Below are positions 44,766 through 54,029 of a stretch of DNA of 64,000 nt, in pieces (the stretch's first letter is position 1; each line of letters starts with the position of its first letter). The stretch spans positions 496,001 to 560,000 of the forward strand of contig CP007444.1 of assembly GCA_000632805.1 (NCBI GenBank), in the 5' to 3' direction. Both the position numbers and the translations under genes were made by a program. The DNA comes from Dyella jiangningensis. Its GTDB lineage: Bacteria; Pseudomonadota; Gammaproteobacteria; Xanthomonadales; Rhodanobacteraceae. The notes below the pieces were generated by a model. The model had not been told where the DNA came from. It saw nothing but the letters and a program-made list of their open reading frames with translations, and ran no database searches.

Positions 44766-45860
44766 ATGGGATCTACAACAAAGCGCGCATTGATTACCGG
44801 AGTCACCGGTCAGGACGGGGCTTACTTGGCCGAATTCCTGCTCGAGCGCGGATACGAGGTTCACGGGATCAAGCGGCGCGCGTCCTCTTTCAACACCAAG
44901 CGTATCGACCATCTCTACCGCGATCCGCACGATGCGGGTGTGCGTTTTTTCTTGCACCATGGTGACGTTACGGACTCGTCGAGCCTGATTCGCATCATGC
45001 AGCAGGTGCAGCCGGACGAGGTCTACAACCTCGCAGCGCAAAGCCATGTTGCGGTGTCGTTCGAGCAACCGGAATACACTGCAGACACCAATGCCCTTGG
45101 GACACTGCGTCTGTTGGAGGCCATTCGTATTCTTGGGCTCCAGCAACGTACGCGCTTCTATCAGGCGTCGACCTCCGAGATGTATGGGTTAGTACAGGAA
45201 ACTCCGCAGCGTGAAAGCACGCCATTTCATCCGCGCTCACCGTACGCAGTGGCGAAATTATATGCGTACTGGATCACGGTGAATTACCGCGCTGCGTATG
45301 GTATCCATGCAAGTAACGGTATTTTGTTCAATCATGAATCACCTGTACGGGGCGAAAATTTCGTCACGCGCAAGATCACCCGCGGTCTTGCACGCATCAA
45401 GCTCGGGCTGCAGCCTTGTCTATATCTTGGAAATCTGGATGCGAAGCGCGACTGGGGGCATGCGCGTGACTATGTCGTTGCACAATGGCTAATCCTGCAA
45501 CAGGATCAACCGAGCGACTACGTGATTGCTTCGGGCCACCAATACAGCGTCCGTGATTTCGTCAATGCAGTGGCTCGCGAAATGAGGATAGGCCTCACTT
45601 GGCGAGGTAGTGGGTTGAATGAGCAAGGTGTGGACGACGATGGACGTGTCATTATCGCCGTCGATCCCCGTTACTTCCGCCCAGCAGAAGTCGATACATT
45701 ACTTGGCGATGCCTCAAAAGCGATGCGTGAACTCGGCTGGTCACCGACCATTGGATTCGACGAGCTCGTACGGGAAATGGCACAAGCCGATCTGCGAGCC
45801 GCGCAGCGCGATGAATTGATTACTCGGCACGGTTACCGTGCCGATGACTTCAACGAGTAG
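44766..45860 (+). CDS. gmd: GDP-mannose 4,6-dehydratase
   Basis: 364-residue short-chain dehydrogenase making GDP-4-keto-6-deoxy-D-mannose. Gmd signatures: [42 protein letters not shown] (Rossmann loop plus the RRxSS NADP-phosphate motif), [31 protein letters not shown] and [16 protein letters not shown] (catalytic Tyr and Lys). A 170-bp AT-rich gap separates it from the glycosyltransferase upstream and may hold a promoter. It begins a tightly packed plus-strand run to 52698. The product feeds GDP-rhamnose, GDP-fucose or GDP-perosamine; no Fcl or Rmd reductase of standard type is present. Confidence 0.95.
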   Translation: MGSTTKRALITGVTGQDGAYLAEFLLERGYEVHGIKRRASSFNTKRIDHLYRDPHDAGVRFFLHHGDVTDSSSLIRIMQQVQPDEVYNLAAQSHVAVSFEQPEYTADTNALGTLRLLEAIRILGLQQRTRFYQASTSEMYGLVQETPQRESTPFHPRSPYAVAKLYAYWITVNYRAAYGIHASNGILFNHESPVRGENFVTRKITRGLARIKLGLQPCLYLGNLDAKRDWGHARDYVVAQWLILQQDQPSDYVIASGHQYSVRDFVNAVAREMRIGLTWRGSGLNEQGVDDDGRVIIAVDPRYFRPAEVDTLLGDASKAMRELGWSPTIGFDELVREMAQADLRAAQRDELITRHGYRADDFNE

Positions 45861-45865
45861 CCTAC

Positions 45866-47386
45866 ATGCGATTGGCGTGGAACATGGCGGTGGCGATGGC
45901 CAATTCGGTTGTCGTCGTGCTGATCAGTCTCATCGCGCTTCCGTTCTATTTGCGATTCCTTGGCATGGAGGCTTACGGGCTAGTTGGATTCTATGCAACG
46001 CTGCAGACGGTGTTGCAAGTGCTCGATTTGGGTCTCGCGCCGACGATTAGTCGCGAAATCGCGCAGGGGGCAGAAACCGGGGGGCAGCGGCGTTCGGCAT
46101 CATTGTTGCGTACGCTGGGCGTGATTTATGTCGGCGTCGCTGTTGCGATCGCCGCCGTCATTGCGCTAGCGGCCCCGTGGGTTGGCAGTCATTGGCTGCA
46201 GGCGAGGGCGTTGCCGGAATCGACTGTTGCGCAGGCTGTTGCTTTGATGGGTGTCAATCTTGCCTGTCGTTGGCCTATTAGCCTCTATCAGGGGGCGCTG
46301 ATCGGCGCACATCGACTCGCACGCTATGCTGCGGCCAGCATGGTCATTAACATCTGCGCTGCTTTCACAACCATTGCCGTCCTCGCTTGGGGTGTTCGTA
46401 GTATCCAGGCGTTCTTCATCGTCCAGGCGGCCTTTGGGTTGCTCTTGGTAATAGCGTTGCGAGTATTGGCGTGGCATGCGCTCGGTGGGCGAGATGCGCC
46501 CTATGATTTCGGTGATCTGCGGCGGGTTTGGCATTTCTCGGCGTGGATGGGGGGCGTCGTGATTGCTGGTCTCTTGGTATCTCAATTCGACAAGCTTGTA
46601 TTGAGTCGCGTCATTGCTCTTGAGTCCTTTGCGCATTACATGCTGGCAGCGCTGATTGTGAGTGGATTGCAAATTCTCACCACGCCTGCATTTAATTCCT
46701 TGTATCCGAAATTCTCTGCTTTGATTGCGAGGGGGGACTGGGCATCGCTTGAGTACCTCTATACCGTGCTCGCACGCCTGTTTTCCACCGCGCTGCTTGC
46801 GCTGGCATTTGCGGTGGTATTTCAGACCGAATCGCTGGTCACTATTTGGCTCGTGGATGCGAGGGTTGCTGCAGAAGTTGCGCCGCTCGCGGCTTGGCTC
46901 GCCATTGGATCTGCCCTCAATGGGATCATGATCTTTCCGTATTGCCTGCAACTTGCGGCTGGGAAGCCAAAGTTGGCATTTCTTATGGCTGCGGGCTTAT
47001 TGGTAGTGGCGATACCTTTAGTGCTTGTGATGGCAGTTCGCTACGGTGCTATTGGCGGCGCGGTAAGTTGGACGTTGCTGAATGTTTTCTATCTCCTCGT
47101 TGGGACATGGTTCACTGGTCGCAAAGTGGCTAGGTTTGCCGGCTGGTTGTGGCTCAGTCGCGGTGTACTGGTGCCACTGCTCGCCACGCTTGCGACAGCA
47201 TCACTTGGCGCCTGGATATGTCGCGCCCTTGTCGTGAAGCCTTGGGTTTCCCTGGGGATCGGCGCGATTGCAGCTTTCTCCGGGATGGCGTTGGGGCTTG
47301 TTGGCAGCTTCACTCGCCAGGAGTTTCGGCGCATCGTGAACACGGCGCTCGGGGGCACATTGCCGGCCGAGCGTGGACTTTCTTGA
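45866..47386 (+). CDS. wzx: Wzx-type polysaccharide flippase
   Basis: 506-residue MATE/MOP-superfamily membrane protein with about 12-14 helices: LAWNMAVAMANSVVVVLISLIALPFYLRFLGMEAYGLVGFY at the N-terminus (helices 1-2 and the conserved YLGxxxYGLxxF-like region), LDLGLAPTISREIA, and paired helices to the end. It should flip undecaprenyl-diphosphate-linked oligosaccharide across the inner membrane. The gene starts 5 bp after gmd and overlaps the next frame by 14 bp at most. Base composition is clearly lower in GC than the housekeeping flanks. No Wzy-type polymerase is recognised nearby. Confidence 0.85.
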   Translation: MRLAWNMAVAMANSVVVVLISLIALPFYLRFLGMEAYGLVGFYATLQTVLQVLDLGLAPTISREIAQGAETGGQRRSASLLRTLGVIYVGVAVAIAAVIALAAPWVGSHWLQARALPESTVAQAVALMGVNLACRWPISLYQGALIGAHRLARYAAASMVINICAAFTTIAVLAWGVRSIQAFFIVQAAFGLLLVIALRVLAWHALGGRDAPYDFGDLRRVWHFSAWMGGVVIAGLLVSQFDKLVLSRVIALESFAHYMLAALIVSGLQILTTPAFNSLYPKFSALIARGDWASLEYLYTVLARLFSTALLALAFAVVFQTESLVTIWLVDARVAAEVAPLAAWLAIGSALNGIMIFPYCLQLAAGKPKLAFLMAAGLLVVAIPLVLVMAVRYGAIGGAVSWTLLNVFYLLVGTWFTGRKVARFAGWLWLSRGVLVPLLATLATASLGAWICRALVVKPWVSLGIGAIAAFSGMALGLVGSFTRQEFRRIVNTALGGTLPAERGLS

Positions 47387-47399
47387 TTGGAGTTTAGGG

Positions 47400-48290
47400 A
47401 TGCTCGGCAAGGTCATCGACTACTTGGTCGACTACAAGGCGCGCCAACGCATAGCCATTGCGCTAGCAAAAGGCGGAGCTTCGATGCTGTCGCGGCAGGT
47501 GGACTTGCGCGATCCAAATACGTGGGAGTTTTCCGGCTTCAGCCAAAACGGTGAAGATGGGGTCATCGATGTACTGCGCCGACAACTGCAGGCGCCGAAC
47601 CGCTATATCTTCGAAATAGGTTCGGCGGATGGCACGGAAAACAACAGCAGTTGGCTCTTGCTGGCTGAGCGCTATGAAGGTTTGACGATTGAAGGCGATC
47701 CACGCCAATCCGCGCGCGCGCGCCGAAACGTCGCTCGCTATAGCATTGGCAGCGAATGCGTGTCGATGTTCGTGACGTTGGGGGTAGTTGACGCCATCAT
47801 GTCGAAGCTCGCGTTCATGGATCCTGATGTCTTCTCGCTTGACATCGACGGCAATGATTATCACATCGCTAATGCATTGTTCGAGCGTGGCTTCAGGCCA
47901 AAAATCGTTTCCGTTGAATATAACTCTGCGTTTGGGCCGGATCGAAGCGTAACTTCAGTGTATCGCGATGACTTCCGGCGTACTACGGCACATCCTTCAG
48001 GCTTGTACTACGGTGTTTCTATCGCTGCTTGGAAGAACTTCTTTGGGAGCCGGGGTTATCAGTTCATCACGGTAGATGCGAATGGCGTCAATGCGTTCTT
48101 CGTTGATCCGATCACGATTGGGCGCGACAGTTTTCTGTCCGAGATTAACAATAAGCGGCAGTTTGCCGAGAATCGCTATCAGTTTCGAGCGTACGGTTGC
48201 GACCATATTGGACAGTTCGCGCTCATCGCGGACCAGCCGCTGGTGCAGATTCCCACGTTCGAACTGAATCCTTCTGTCGGAAGAAGCTGA
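47400..48290 (+). CDS. FkbM-like methyltransferase-fold protein
   Basis: 296 residues. Central Rossmann-like region: SQNGEDGVIDVLRRQL, YIFEIGSADGTENNSSWLL (resembling SAM motif I, ExGxxxGxxxS), GLTIEGDPRQSARARRN and DVFSLDIDGNDYHIANAL (the DIDGxxY segment of FkbM-type and related proteins). FkbM-like enzymes O-methylate sugars or polyketides; here a sugar role fits. A GTG at 47373 would also open the frame, but the ATG at 47400 has GGAG 8 bp upstream and gives a typical start. It overlaps the next gene by one base (TGATG). Confidence 0.75.
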   Translation: MLGKVIDYLVDYKARQRIAIALAKGGASMLSRQVDLRDPNTWEFSGFSQNGEDGVIDVLRRQLQAPNRYIFEIGSADGTENNSSWLLLAERYEGLTIEGDPRQSARARRNVARYSIGSECVSMFVTLGVVDAIMSKLAFMDPDVFSLDIDGNDYHIANALFERGFRPKIVSVEYNSAFGPDRSVTSVYRDDFRRTTAHPSGLYYGVSIAAWKNFFGSRGYQFITVDANGVNAFFVDPITIGRDSFLSEINNKRQFAENRYQFRAYGCDHIGQFALIADQPLVQIPTFELNPSVGRS

Positions 48291-49315
48291 TGCAGCCACG
48301 CTTGTCTATCTGCATCGCGACGTTGAACAGGGGTGCGTTTATCGGTGAGACGCTTGACTCGATTGTTCGACAATTGCGAGACAACACCGAAGTAGTGATC
48401 GTCGATGGCGCCTCGAAGGACAACACTGCCGAAATCGTTGGGCGCTACGCCCGGTCTGATCCGCGTGTGCGTTATGTTCGATTGCCGGTCAACTCAGGCG
48501 TGGACCAGGATTACGACAAAGCCGTCGATCATGCCCGGGGAGAATATTGTTGGCTGATGACCGATGACGACCTGCTCAAGCCTGGCGCTGTCGACCGCGT
48601 ACTCGGTGCATTGGATGGGCGCGCCGAGCTCGTTGTCGTCAATACGGAAGTGCGCACCGTCGATTTTCGTGGCGCGTTGCGCGATGCACTGATCGCCAAA
48701 ACCCAAGATGTCGAATACAGCCCCGCCGATGCCGACCGATTGTTTATTGATACTGCACATGCGCTCAGTTTTATCGGATGCGTCGTCGTGCTTCGCCGCT
48801 TCTGGCTGTCGCGCGATCGTGTCCCGTACTACGGTTCGTTGTTCATACATGTGGGTGTCATTTTTCAAGGGCCTACACCGCGCGCGCGCCTTATCAGGGA
48901 GCCGCTGATCTCGATCCGCTACGGCAACGCGATGTGGACGCCGCGTGGCTTCGAGATTTGGATGTTCAAGTGGCCATCGCTTGTATGGTCGTTCGGGAGC
49001 GTATCGTCGTCGGCGAAATCATGCATCTGTGCTCGGGAGCCGTGGCGACAACTTCGCAAGCTATGGCTCTACCGTAGTATCGGTGGTTATGGGCGTGGCG
49101 AATACCAGCGCTACCTCGCCGGCGCGCCGATGACCTGGTTCATGCGTTTACTGTCGCGGGGGATCGCAAACATTCCGATGATCTTCGCCAACATGGTGTC
49201 AAGCCTCTATTGCGGCTTGTTTGCACGCCATGCACGAATGAATATCTACGACCTCTCGCGCAGTGCGCACGCATCGTTCATTGCGCGTGTTGTGGCGCGG
49301 TCCGTGGGATATTGA
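48290..49315 (+). CDS. family 2 glycosyltransferase
   Basis: 341 residues, GT-A fold: LSICIATLNRGAFIGETLDSI, VVIVDGASKDNTAEIV and MTDDDLLKPGAVDRVL (DDD metal/nucleotide motif). C-terminal region has basic and hydrophobic segments (ITSRIANIPMIFANMVSSLYCG-like) that may associate with the membrane. It begins at the stop of the FkbM-like gene (TGATG) and ends one base before the next, so it is part of the same operon. It should extend the lipid-linked glycan; donor and acceptor unknown. Confidence 0.88.
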   Translation: MQPRLSICIATLNRGAFIGETLDSIVRQLRDNTEVVIVDGASKDNTAEIVGRYARSDPRVRYVRLPVNSGVDQDYDKAVDHARGEYCWLMTDDDLLKPGAVDRVLGALDGRAELVVVNTEVRTVDFRGALRDALIAKTQDVEYSPADADRLFIDTAHALSFIGCVVVLRRFWLSRDRVPYYGSLFIHVGVIFQGPTPRARLIREPLISIRYGNAMWTPRGFEIWMFKWPSLVWSFGSVSSSAKSCICAREPWRQLRKLWLYRSIGGYGRGEYQRYLAGAPMTWFMRLLSRGIANIPMIFANMVSSLYCGLFARHARMNIYDLSRSAHASFIARVVARSVGY

Positions 49316-49316
49316 G

Positions 49317-50279
49317 ATGAGCACGATCCTCATCACTGGCGCCACTGGGCAGGATGGTGGTTATCTTGCCGAGCAGCTGCTTGAGGAGGGGCATCAGGTT
49401 GTCGGGTTGTTGCGGCAAGGCCGTGCGTCATTTGTGCGCCACGCCGATGGCGTCAGAATCGCTGAGTGGGATTTCACTGATGTTGCCGCGTTGCGCGATC
49501 TGCTGCGCATGTTTCGGCCAGCCGCGTTCTACAATCTTGCGGCCTTCTCCTCCGGTGCTGGCATGTACGACGACGCGGTGGGAATCGGCGAGTTCAACGG
49601 GATCGTCGTGGCCAGAATGCTGCAGGCGATAGCTGAGACTGATTTATCAATTCGCTTCTGTCAGGCATCAAGTAGTGAAATGTTCGGTGATCCTGTTGAA
49701 GTGCCCCAAGATGAGGCCACGCCCTTTAGGCCTCGTAGTCCGTACGGCGCGGCAAAGTTGTTTGCGCATACTGCAGTGCGTGCTTATCGCGAGCGGGAAG
49801 GCTTATTCGCTTGTTCGGCGATTCTCTATAATCACGAGAGTCCGCGGCGGCGTCCGGTCTTTGTCACCCGTAAGATCACTGATGCTGTTGCACGCATTAG
49901 GTCCGGTGGGAGGGAGCCTTTGTATCTCGGTAACCTCGAGGCAAAGCGCGATTGGGGCTATGCGCCTGACTACGTACGGGCGATGCGGTTGATGCTTGCC
50001 CATAGTCGCGCCGATGACTACATCATAGCCACTGGAAAACTCCATTCGGTGCGCGATGTATGTGAGATTGCTTTTTCGCACGCAGGTTTGGACTATCGCG
50101 ACTGGGTTATTGGCGACGCTGCTGATCCGCGGCACGATGTCCGTTGCCCGATGATTGGTAATGCTACAAAGGCACGTGAAATCCTGGGCTGGCAACCAGT
50201 CATGGATTTCGAGGCGCTGGTGCGTCTAATGGTTGACGCATCGATCGCGTCCCTTGCTTCCAAGGATTCAATGTCATGA
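49317..50279 (+). CDS. second GDP-mannose-dehydratase-like SDR
   Basis: 320 residues, shorter than gmd (364). It keeps the Gmd-type fingerprint TGATGQDGGYLAEQLLEEGHQVVGLLR, NLAAFSS, SSSEMFGD, RSPYGAAKLFAH (Tyr/Lys) and LGNLEAKRDWGYAPDYVRAM. The NADP-phosphate motif RRxSS of true Gmd is replaced by RQGRASFVRH, and the substrate loop GVDDDG is missing. It could be a dehydratase with another substrate, a GDP-6-deoxysugar reductase/epimerase, or an enzyme that uses NAD. It overlaps the methyltransferase gene by 4 nt. Confidence 0.85.
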   Translation: MSTILITGATGQDGGYLAEQLLEEGHQVVGLLRQGRASFVRHADGVRIAEWDFTDVAALRDLLRMFRPAAFYNLAAFSSGAGMYDDAVGIGEFNGIVVARMLQAIAETDLSIRFCQASSSEMFGDPVEVPQDEATPFRPRSPYGAAKLFAHTAVRAYREREGLFACSAILYNHESPRRRPVFVTRKITDAVARIRSGGREPLYLGNLEAKRDWGYAPDYVRAMRLMLAHSRADDYIIATGKLHSVRDVCEIAFSHAGLDYRDWVIGDAADPRHDVRCPMIGNATKAREILGWQPVMDFEALVRLMVDASIASLASKDSMS

Positions 50280-51529
50280 CGCAAACCCTCGAGCGCTGCC
50301 GCATTTGCGGCAATGCACATCTCGAACAGGTTCTCGACCTGGGAGAACAAATGTTGACCGGCGTGTTTCCGCGTTCCCGCGATATGAGGGTAACCACCGG
50401 CCCTTTGAGGCTAGTGAAATGCGTGGGCGATGACGTGTGCGGGCTATTGCAGCTCGCGCATTCCTATGACCTTGGCGAGATGTACGGCGAAAACTACGGC
50501 TATCGTTCGGGACTTAACGCGAGCATGGTGCGGCACTTACATGCGAAGGTCGAGCGCGTTCTCAATTGGGTCTCGCTGCGGGCAGGCGATCTCGTCGTCG
50601 ATGTTGGTGCCAACGATGGAACGACGCTTGCTGCATATCCGGAATCGCTAGGCGCTGACTTGCTCGGCATCGATCCTACTGGTGCGAAGTTCCGTCAGTA
50701 CTACAAGCCACACGTAGATCTGTGCGCCGATTTTTTTACGGCTGATATGCTGCGCAAAGTACGGCCGGGCAAGCATGCGCGTGTGCTGACATCATTCTCG
50801 ATGTTCTACGACCTCGAGTCGCCGATGGCCTTTATGCGGGATGTCTATGACGTGCTCGCCGATGATGGAGTATGGGTGTTTGAGCAGAGCTATATGCCGG
50901 CGATGCTCGATTCGGTGTCCTACGATACGGTCTGCCATGAGCATCTGGAATACTACGCGCTCAAGCAGGTGAAGTGGATGGCGGATCGTGTTGGCTTCGT
51001 TATTGTCGATATCGAGTTCAACGATGTAAACGGTGGGAGCTTCTCGGTGACCGCGGCCAAAGCGGCTTCAGGCATGTCTGAGAGCCCCGAGATCAAGCGA
51101 ATACTTGCCGACGAACAGGAGCGTGGCCTCGATACGCTCGCGCCGTTCGAGAACTTTGCTCGCAATACCGAGGCATCGCGAAATGGTTTACGTGAGTTCA
51201 TCGCGAAGGCCAGGGCCGGCGGCAAGACAATTGCTGCGCTTGGCGCATCGACGAAAGGCAATGTGCTGCTGCAGTATTGCGGTGTTACGGTCGACGATAT
51301 TGCCGAGGTCGGTGAAGTAAATCCGGACAAGTTCGGCGCGATGACGCCAGGCACTTATTTGCCGATTCGGCCGGAAGGTGAGGTGCTTGGGCACGGGCAC
51401 GATTTCCTCATTGTGTTACCGTGGCATTTCCGTAAAAATTTTCTTGCCAATCCCGCGTACTCAGGGCGCACGCTAGTGTTCCCTCTGCCAACATTGCAGA
51501 TAGTAAACGCGGGAGCTGTGTTCTCGTGA
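50276..51529 (+). CDS. TylCIII/NovU-type sugar C-methyltransferase
   Basis: 417 residues in the three-part arrangement of NDP-keto-sugar C-methyltransferases: N-terminal zinc-binding segment (CRICGNAHLEQVLDLG, later KCVGDDVCGLLQL), SAM domain (VVDVGANDGTTLAAYPE, the ExGxxxG-like motif) and a C-terminal Rossmann domain (IAALGASTKGNVLLQYC, EVNPDKFG). Family members add a methyl group to C3 or C5 of 4-keto-6-deoxy sugars and form branched deoxyhexoses. Next to two Gmd-like enzymes it suggests a C-methylated GDP-6-deoxyhexose in the surface glycan (inference). Confidence 0.88.
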   Translation: MTQTLERCRICGNAHLEQVLDLGEQMLTGVFPRSRDMRVTTGPLRLVKCVGDDVCGLLQLAHSYDLGEMYGENYGYRSGLNASMVRHLHAKVERVLNWVSLRAGDLVVDVGANDGTTLAAYPESLGADLLGIDPTGAKFRQYYKPHVDLCADFFTADMLRKVRPGKHARVLTSFSMFYDLESPMAFMRDVYDVLADDGVWVFEQSYMPAMLDSVSYDTVCHEHLEYYALKQVKWMADRVGFVIVDIEFNDVNGGSFSVTAAKAASGMSESPEIKRILADEQERGLDTLAPFENFARNTEASRNGLREFIAKARAGGKTIAALGASTKGNVLLQYCGVTVDDIAEVGEVNPDKFGAMTPGTYLPIRPEGEVLGHGHDFLIVLPWHFRKNFLANPAYSGRTLVFPLPTLQIVNAGAVFS

Positions 51530-52698
51530 CGGTGTGTATGACTGAGCCAGGTAGCGCGCCGCGGGCCCGGGCAATCGCGTTTTATTTGCCGCAGTTCCAT
51601 CCGATCCCTGAGAACGATGCGTGGTGGGGCAAGGGCTTCACCGAATGGACCAATGTCGTGACTGGCAAGCCACGCTTTGATGGGCACGGGCAACCACATT
51701 TGCCGGCGGATCTGGGTTTTTATGACTTGCGTGTGCCTGAGACAAGGCAGGCGCAAGCTGACATGGCACGTGGCGCGGGCATCGAAGCATTCTGTTATTA
51801 CCACTACTGGTTTCAAGGCAAGCGCCTGTTGAACCGCCCGTTCGACGAAGTGCTCTCATCAGGCACCCCTGATTTCCCGTTCTGCCTGTGCTGGGCCAAT
51901 GAGAGCTGGTCGCGAGCATGGAGTGGGCGGGATCACGACGTATTGATACAGCAAGGCTATGATGAGGCTGATAATGCGATTCATATCGCATGGCTATGTA
52001 GTGTGTTTCAGGATCCGCGTTATCTCCGTGTCGACGGCCGTCCGTTGTTTCTCGTCTATATGCCGGAAAGGCTGCCGGATGCTTCTCTTCTACTCGAGCA
52101 GTGGCGTCATAAAGCGATCGCGCAAATTGGTATCGAGCCATATTTTTGCGCAGTTCTTACCGGCTTCTCGACGCTCGACGTGGCGGGGCTGCGTGCTCTT
52201 GGCTTCGATGGCGTAGTGGAATTCGAGCCAAATCGTAAGCATTTCCCCGCTTCGAAGAACGCCACGGGTCGAATCGTCTCGCTGCTGCAGCGTGTGTTGC
52301 CGACTAGGTGGTACGACACGTTGCGCAACAGCTCATGGCTCGGCAAGCGCAACCTCAATACTGTTGTCGATTACGTCTCTTACGTTGACAAGCGTCGCAT
52401 GCGCCCCTCGCTTGATGAAACGACTTACCCTGCTGTGTTCCCTAGCTGGGACAATTCAGCGCGCCGCACTTCGGCGACGATCATCGAAAATCACGATCCG
52501 GTGCAGTACAGGCGCTGGCTTGAGGACGCGATTTCGCGCGTGGAGCTGCGCAACGCAGAGCATCGTCTCATCTTCATCAATGCTTGGAACGAGTGGGCAG
52601 AAGGTTGTCATCTTGAGCCAGATCGGTTGCATGGGGGCGGCTTTTTGGATGCAACGGCTAATGCCCTTGCTGCTCGCGCTAGCATAGTTAATGACTAG
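51526..52698 (+). CDS. WbsX / GH99-like glycan-processing protein
   Basis: 390 residues, the WbsX-type TIM-barrel (related to glycoside hydrolase 99). Hallmarks: AIAFYLPQFHPIPENDAWWGKGFTEWTNV at the N-terminus, CLCWANESWSRAWSG, VEFEPNRKHFP, FPSWDNSARR and the C-terminal INAWNEWAEGCHLEPD. These proteins occur in O-antigen and capsule loci and some have been assigned glycosyltransferase or mannan-hydrolase activity; the exact role here is unknown. The GTG at 51526 overlaps the methyltransferase; the ATG at 51538 is an alternative. Last plus-strand gene of the glycan island. Confidence 0.85.
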   Translation: MTVCMTEPGSAPRARAIAFYLPQFHPIPENDAWWGKGFTEWTNVVTGKPRFDGHGQPHLPADLGFYDLRVPETRQAQADMARGAGIEAFCYYHYWFQGKRLLNRPFDEVLSSGTPDFPFCLCWANESWSRAWSGRDHDVLIQQGYDEADNAIHIAWLCSVFQDPRYLRVDGRPLFLVYMPERLPDASLLLEQWRHKAIAQIGIEPYFCAVLTGFSTLDVAGLRALGFDGVVEFEPNRKHFPASKNATGRIVSLLQRVLPTRWYDTLRNSSWLGKRNLNTVVDYVSYVDKRRMRPSLDETTYPAVFPSWDNSARRTSATIIENHDPVQYRRWLEDAISRVELRNAEHRLIFINAWNEWAEGCHLEPDRLHGGGFLDATANALAARASIVND

Positions 52699-52976
52699 CT
52701 CAAGCGAGGCGAGTCTAACTGCGTTAAGAAGGGCGCAGTCGTTGAGGTGACACTCCGCTCGGGTCCATCGAGACTGGGCAAGCAATGTTCTATGGGCGCA
52801 ACACTGTTCTGCAGGTGGCACGCCGAGTCTCGACTAATGCCGGCTACGGCCGGCGTGGCGCATCGCAGAGTTCGTGCGGGATGAGGAAATCGTCGGCCAC
52901 AGCCCGGCGCCCATATCGTTCGTCGACTGACGATAGCCGCAATTTTTAGAGTGAACGCCAAAGTGCTGATAAGGAC
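52699..52976. other. AT-richer gap between convergent glycan genes
   Basis: 278 bp between the WbsX-type gene and the convergent glycosyltransferase. It includes a GC-rich hairpin GCCGGC-TAC-GGCCGGC around 52841 and a short A/T-rich end. No credible gene, and no insertion-sequence ends recognised. It marks the join between the plus- and minus-strand arms of the glycan locus. Confidence 0.5.
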
Positions 52977-54029
52977 TTAGCGGATTTGAGGCGGCCCGTA
53001 CCGACGAAGTAAGTCGAGCTTGCGTGGTGTCATGGTGAATCCGCTCAAGTAGCCGAAGAGCGTGATTTTGCGCTGCTGCTGGACATGTTTGCGTTGTGCG
53101 ATCAAGGGTGTCAGCTCCCTGAAGAATCTGCGAAGTGCGCGACTATAAATTTGTCGCCAAATACTGGGATCTCTTTTGACCGCCGTAAGAACGGCTCCCT
53201 CTGCGGTGAGCGCTAAGATGTGGAATGCAAGCCACGGCCATGCGAAGGGCGTCGGAGTGCAGACCAGCATGACTGCCGTTTTATTCCGTTCGCTCAGATA
53301 CCGTCTCCGGTAAGTTGTTTGCAGGCCGTGAGTGGTGTCTGCCCTGTTTCCACCGAAGCTTGCGCCTTGGCGGTGTCTGTAACCGCTGGTAGTGGTCACT
53401 TGCACAGGGCTCCGCTGAAGGCGGGCGGCGCAGCAAAGGTAGAGATCTTCAGCGATAGAGCCAAGCCATGGGGGGAATCCACCCAAAGCCGTCCATAATC
53501 GGCGCGGTAACCAGATGCATGCTCCGATCACCATCGCAACATCGGTACGCTCGGGCTTGAGGTTGGGTGTGGGATTGTAGAACGGATCCAGCAAGCACCC
53601 TCTGTCGACCAGTTGACCAGTAACCCAGTCGTATTGCGGCAGCGTAAGGATGCCCGGTACAGGCTGGGCGTGAGCAGCTTTCAGCAAAGTAGTTATGGCG
53701 TCAGGGAACAGGGCAGCATCGTTATTGAGCAAAAGTATGAACTCGCCACGTGCCAGTTCGGCCATGCGATTGTTCGCGACGCAAAAGCCGACATTCTCTC
53801 GGCTTTCAATCAGCTCAACCCTAGCATGCTTGTTGCGTATCAGTGCAACGGATTCATCAGAGGAGGCATCATCGTGAATGATGATTTCTATATTGTCTGC
53901 TTCGGCTTGCGCGTAGATGGATTCCAGACAATCCGTAAGCAATGCCGCGCCGTTGTAGTTTGCGATGCAAATGGAACAGATCGGCTCCACAGGGTGAATC
54001 AATGCTGGGTGGTGTTGAACCAATGCCAT
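52977..54029 (-). CDS. family 2 glycosyltransferase (rhamnosyltransferase-like)
   Basis: 350 residues: SICIANYNGAALLTDCLESIYAQ, IIIHDDASSDESVALI, GFCVANNRMAELARGEFILLLNNDAALFPD (the NND metal site) and AVMLVCTPTP, the GT2 pattern of rhamnosyltransferase-like enzymes. C-terminal hydrophobic stretch WPWLAFHILALTAEGAVL may be a membrane anchor. The start is uncertain: ATG at 54029 overlaps the upstream epimerase gene by 31 bp, a TTG at 54002 would give a 4-nt coupling with its stop, and a GTG at 53990 would avoid overlap. Last gene of the minus-strand arm. Confidence 0.85.
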   Translation of the reverse strand: MALVQHHPALIHPVEPICSICIANYNGAALLTDCLESIYAQAEADNIEIIIHDDASSDESVALIRNKHARVELIESRENVGFCVANNRMAELARGEFILLLNNDAALFPDAITTLLKAAHAQPVPGILTLPQYDWVTGQLVDRGCLLDPFYNPTPNLKPERTDVAMVIGACIWLPRRLWTALGGFPPWLGSIAEDLYLCCAARLQRSPVQVTTTSGYRHRQGASFGGNRADTTHGLQTTYRRRYLSERNKTAVMLVCTPTPFAWPWLAFHILALTAEGAVLTAVKRDPSIWRQIYSRALRRFFRELTPLIAQRKHVQQQRKITLFGYLSGFTMTPRKLDLLRRYGPPQIR

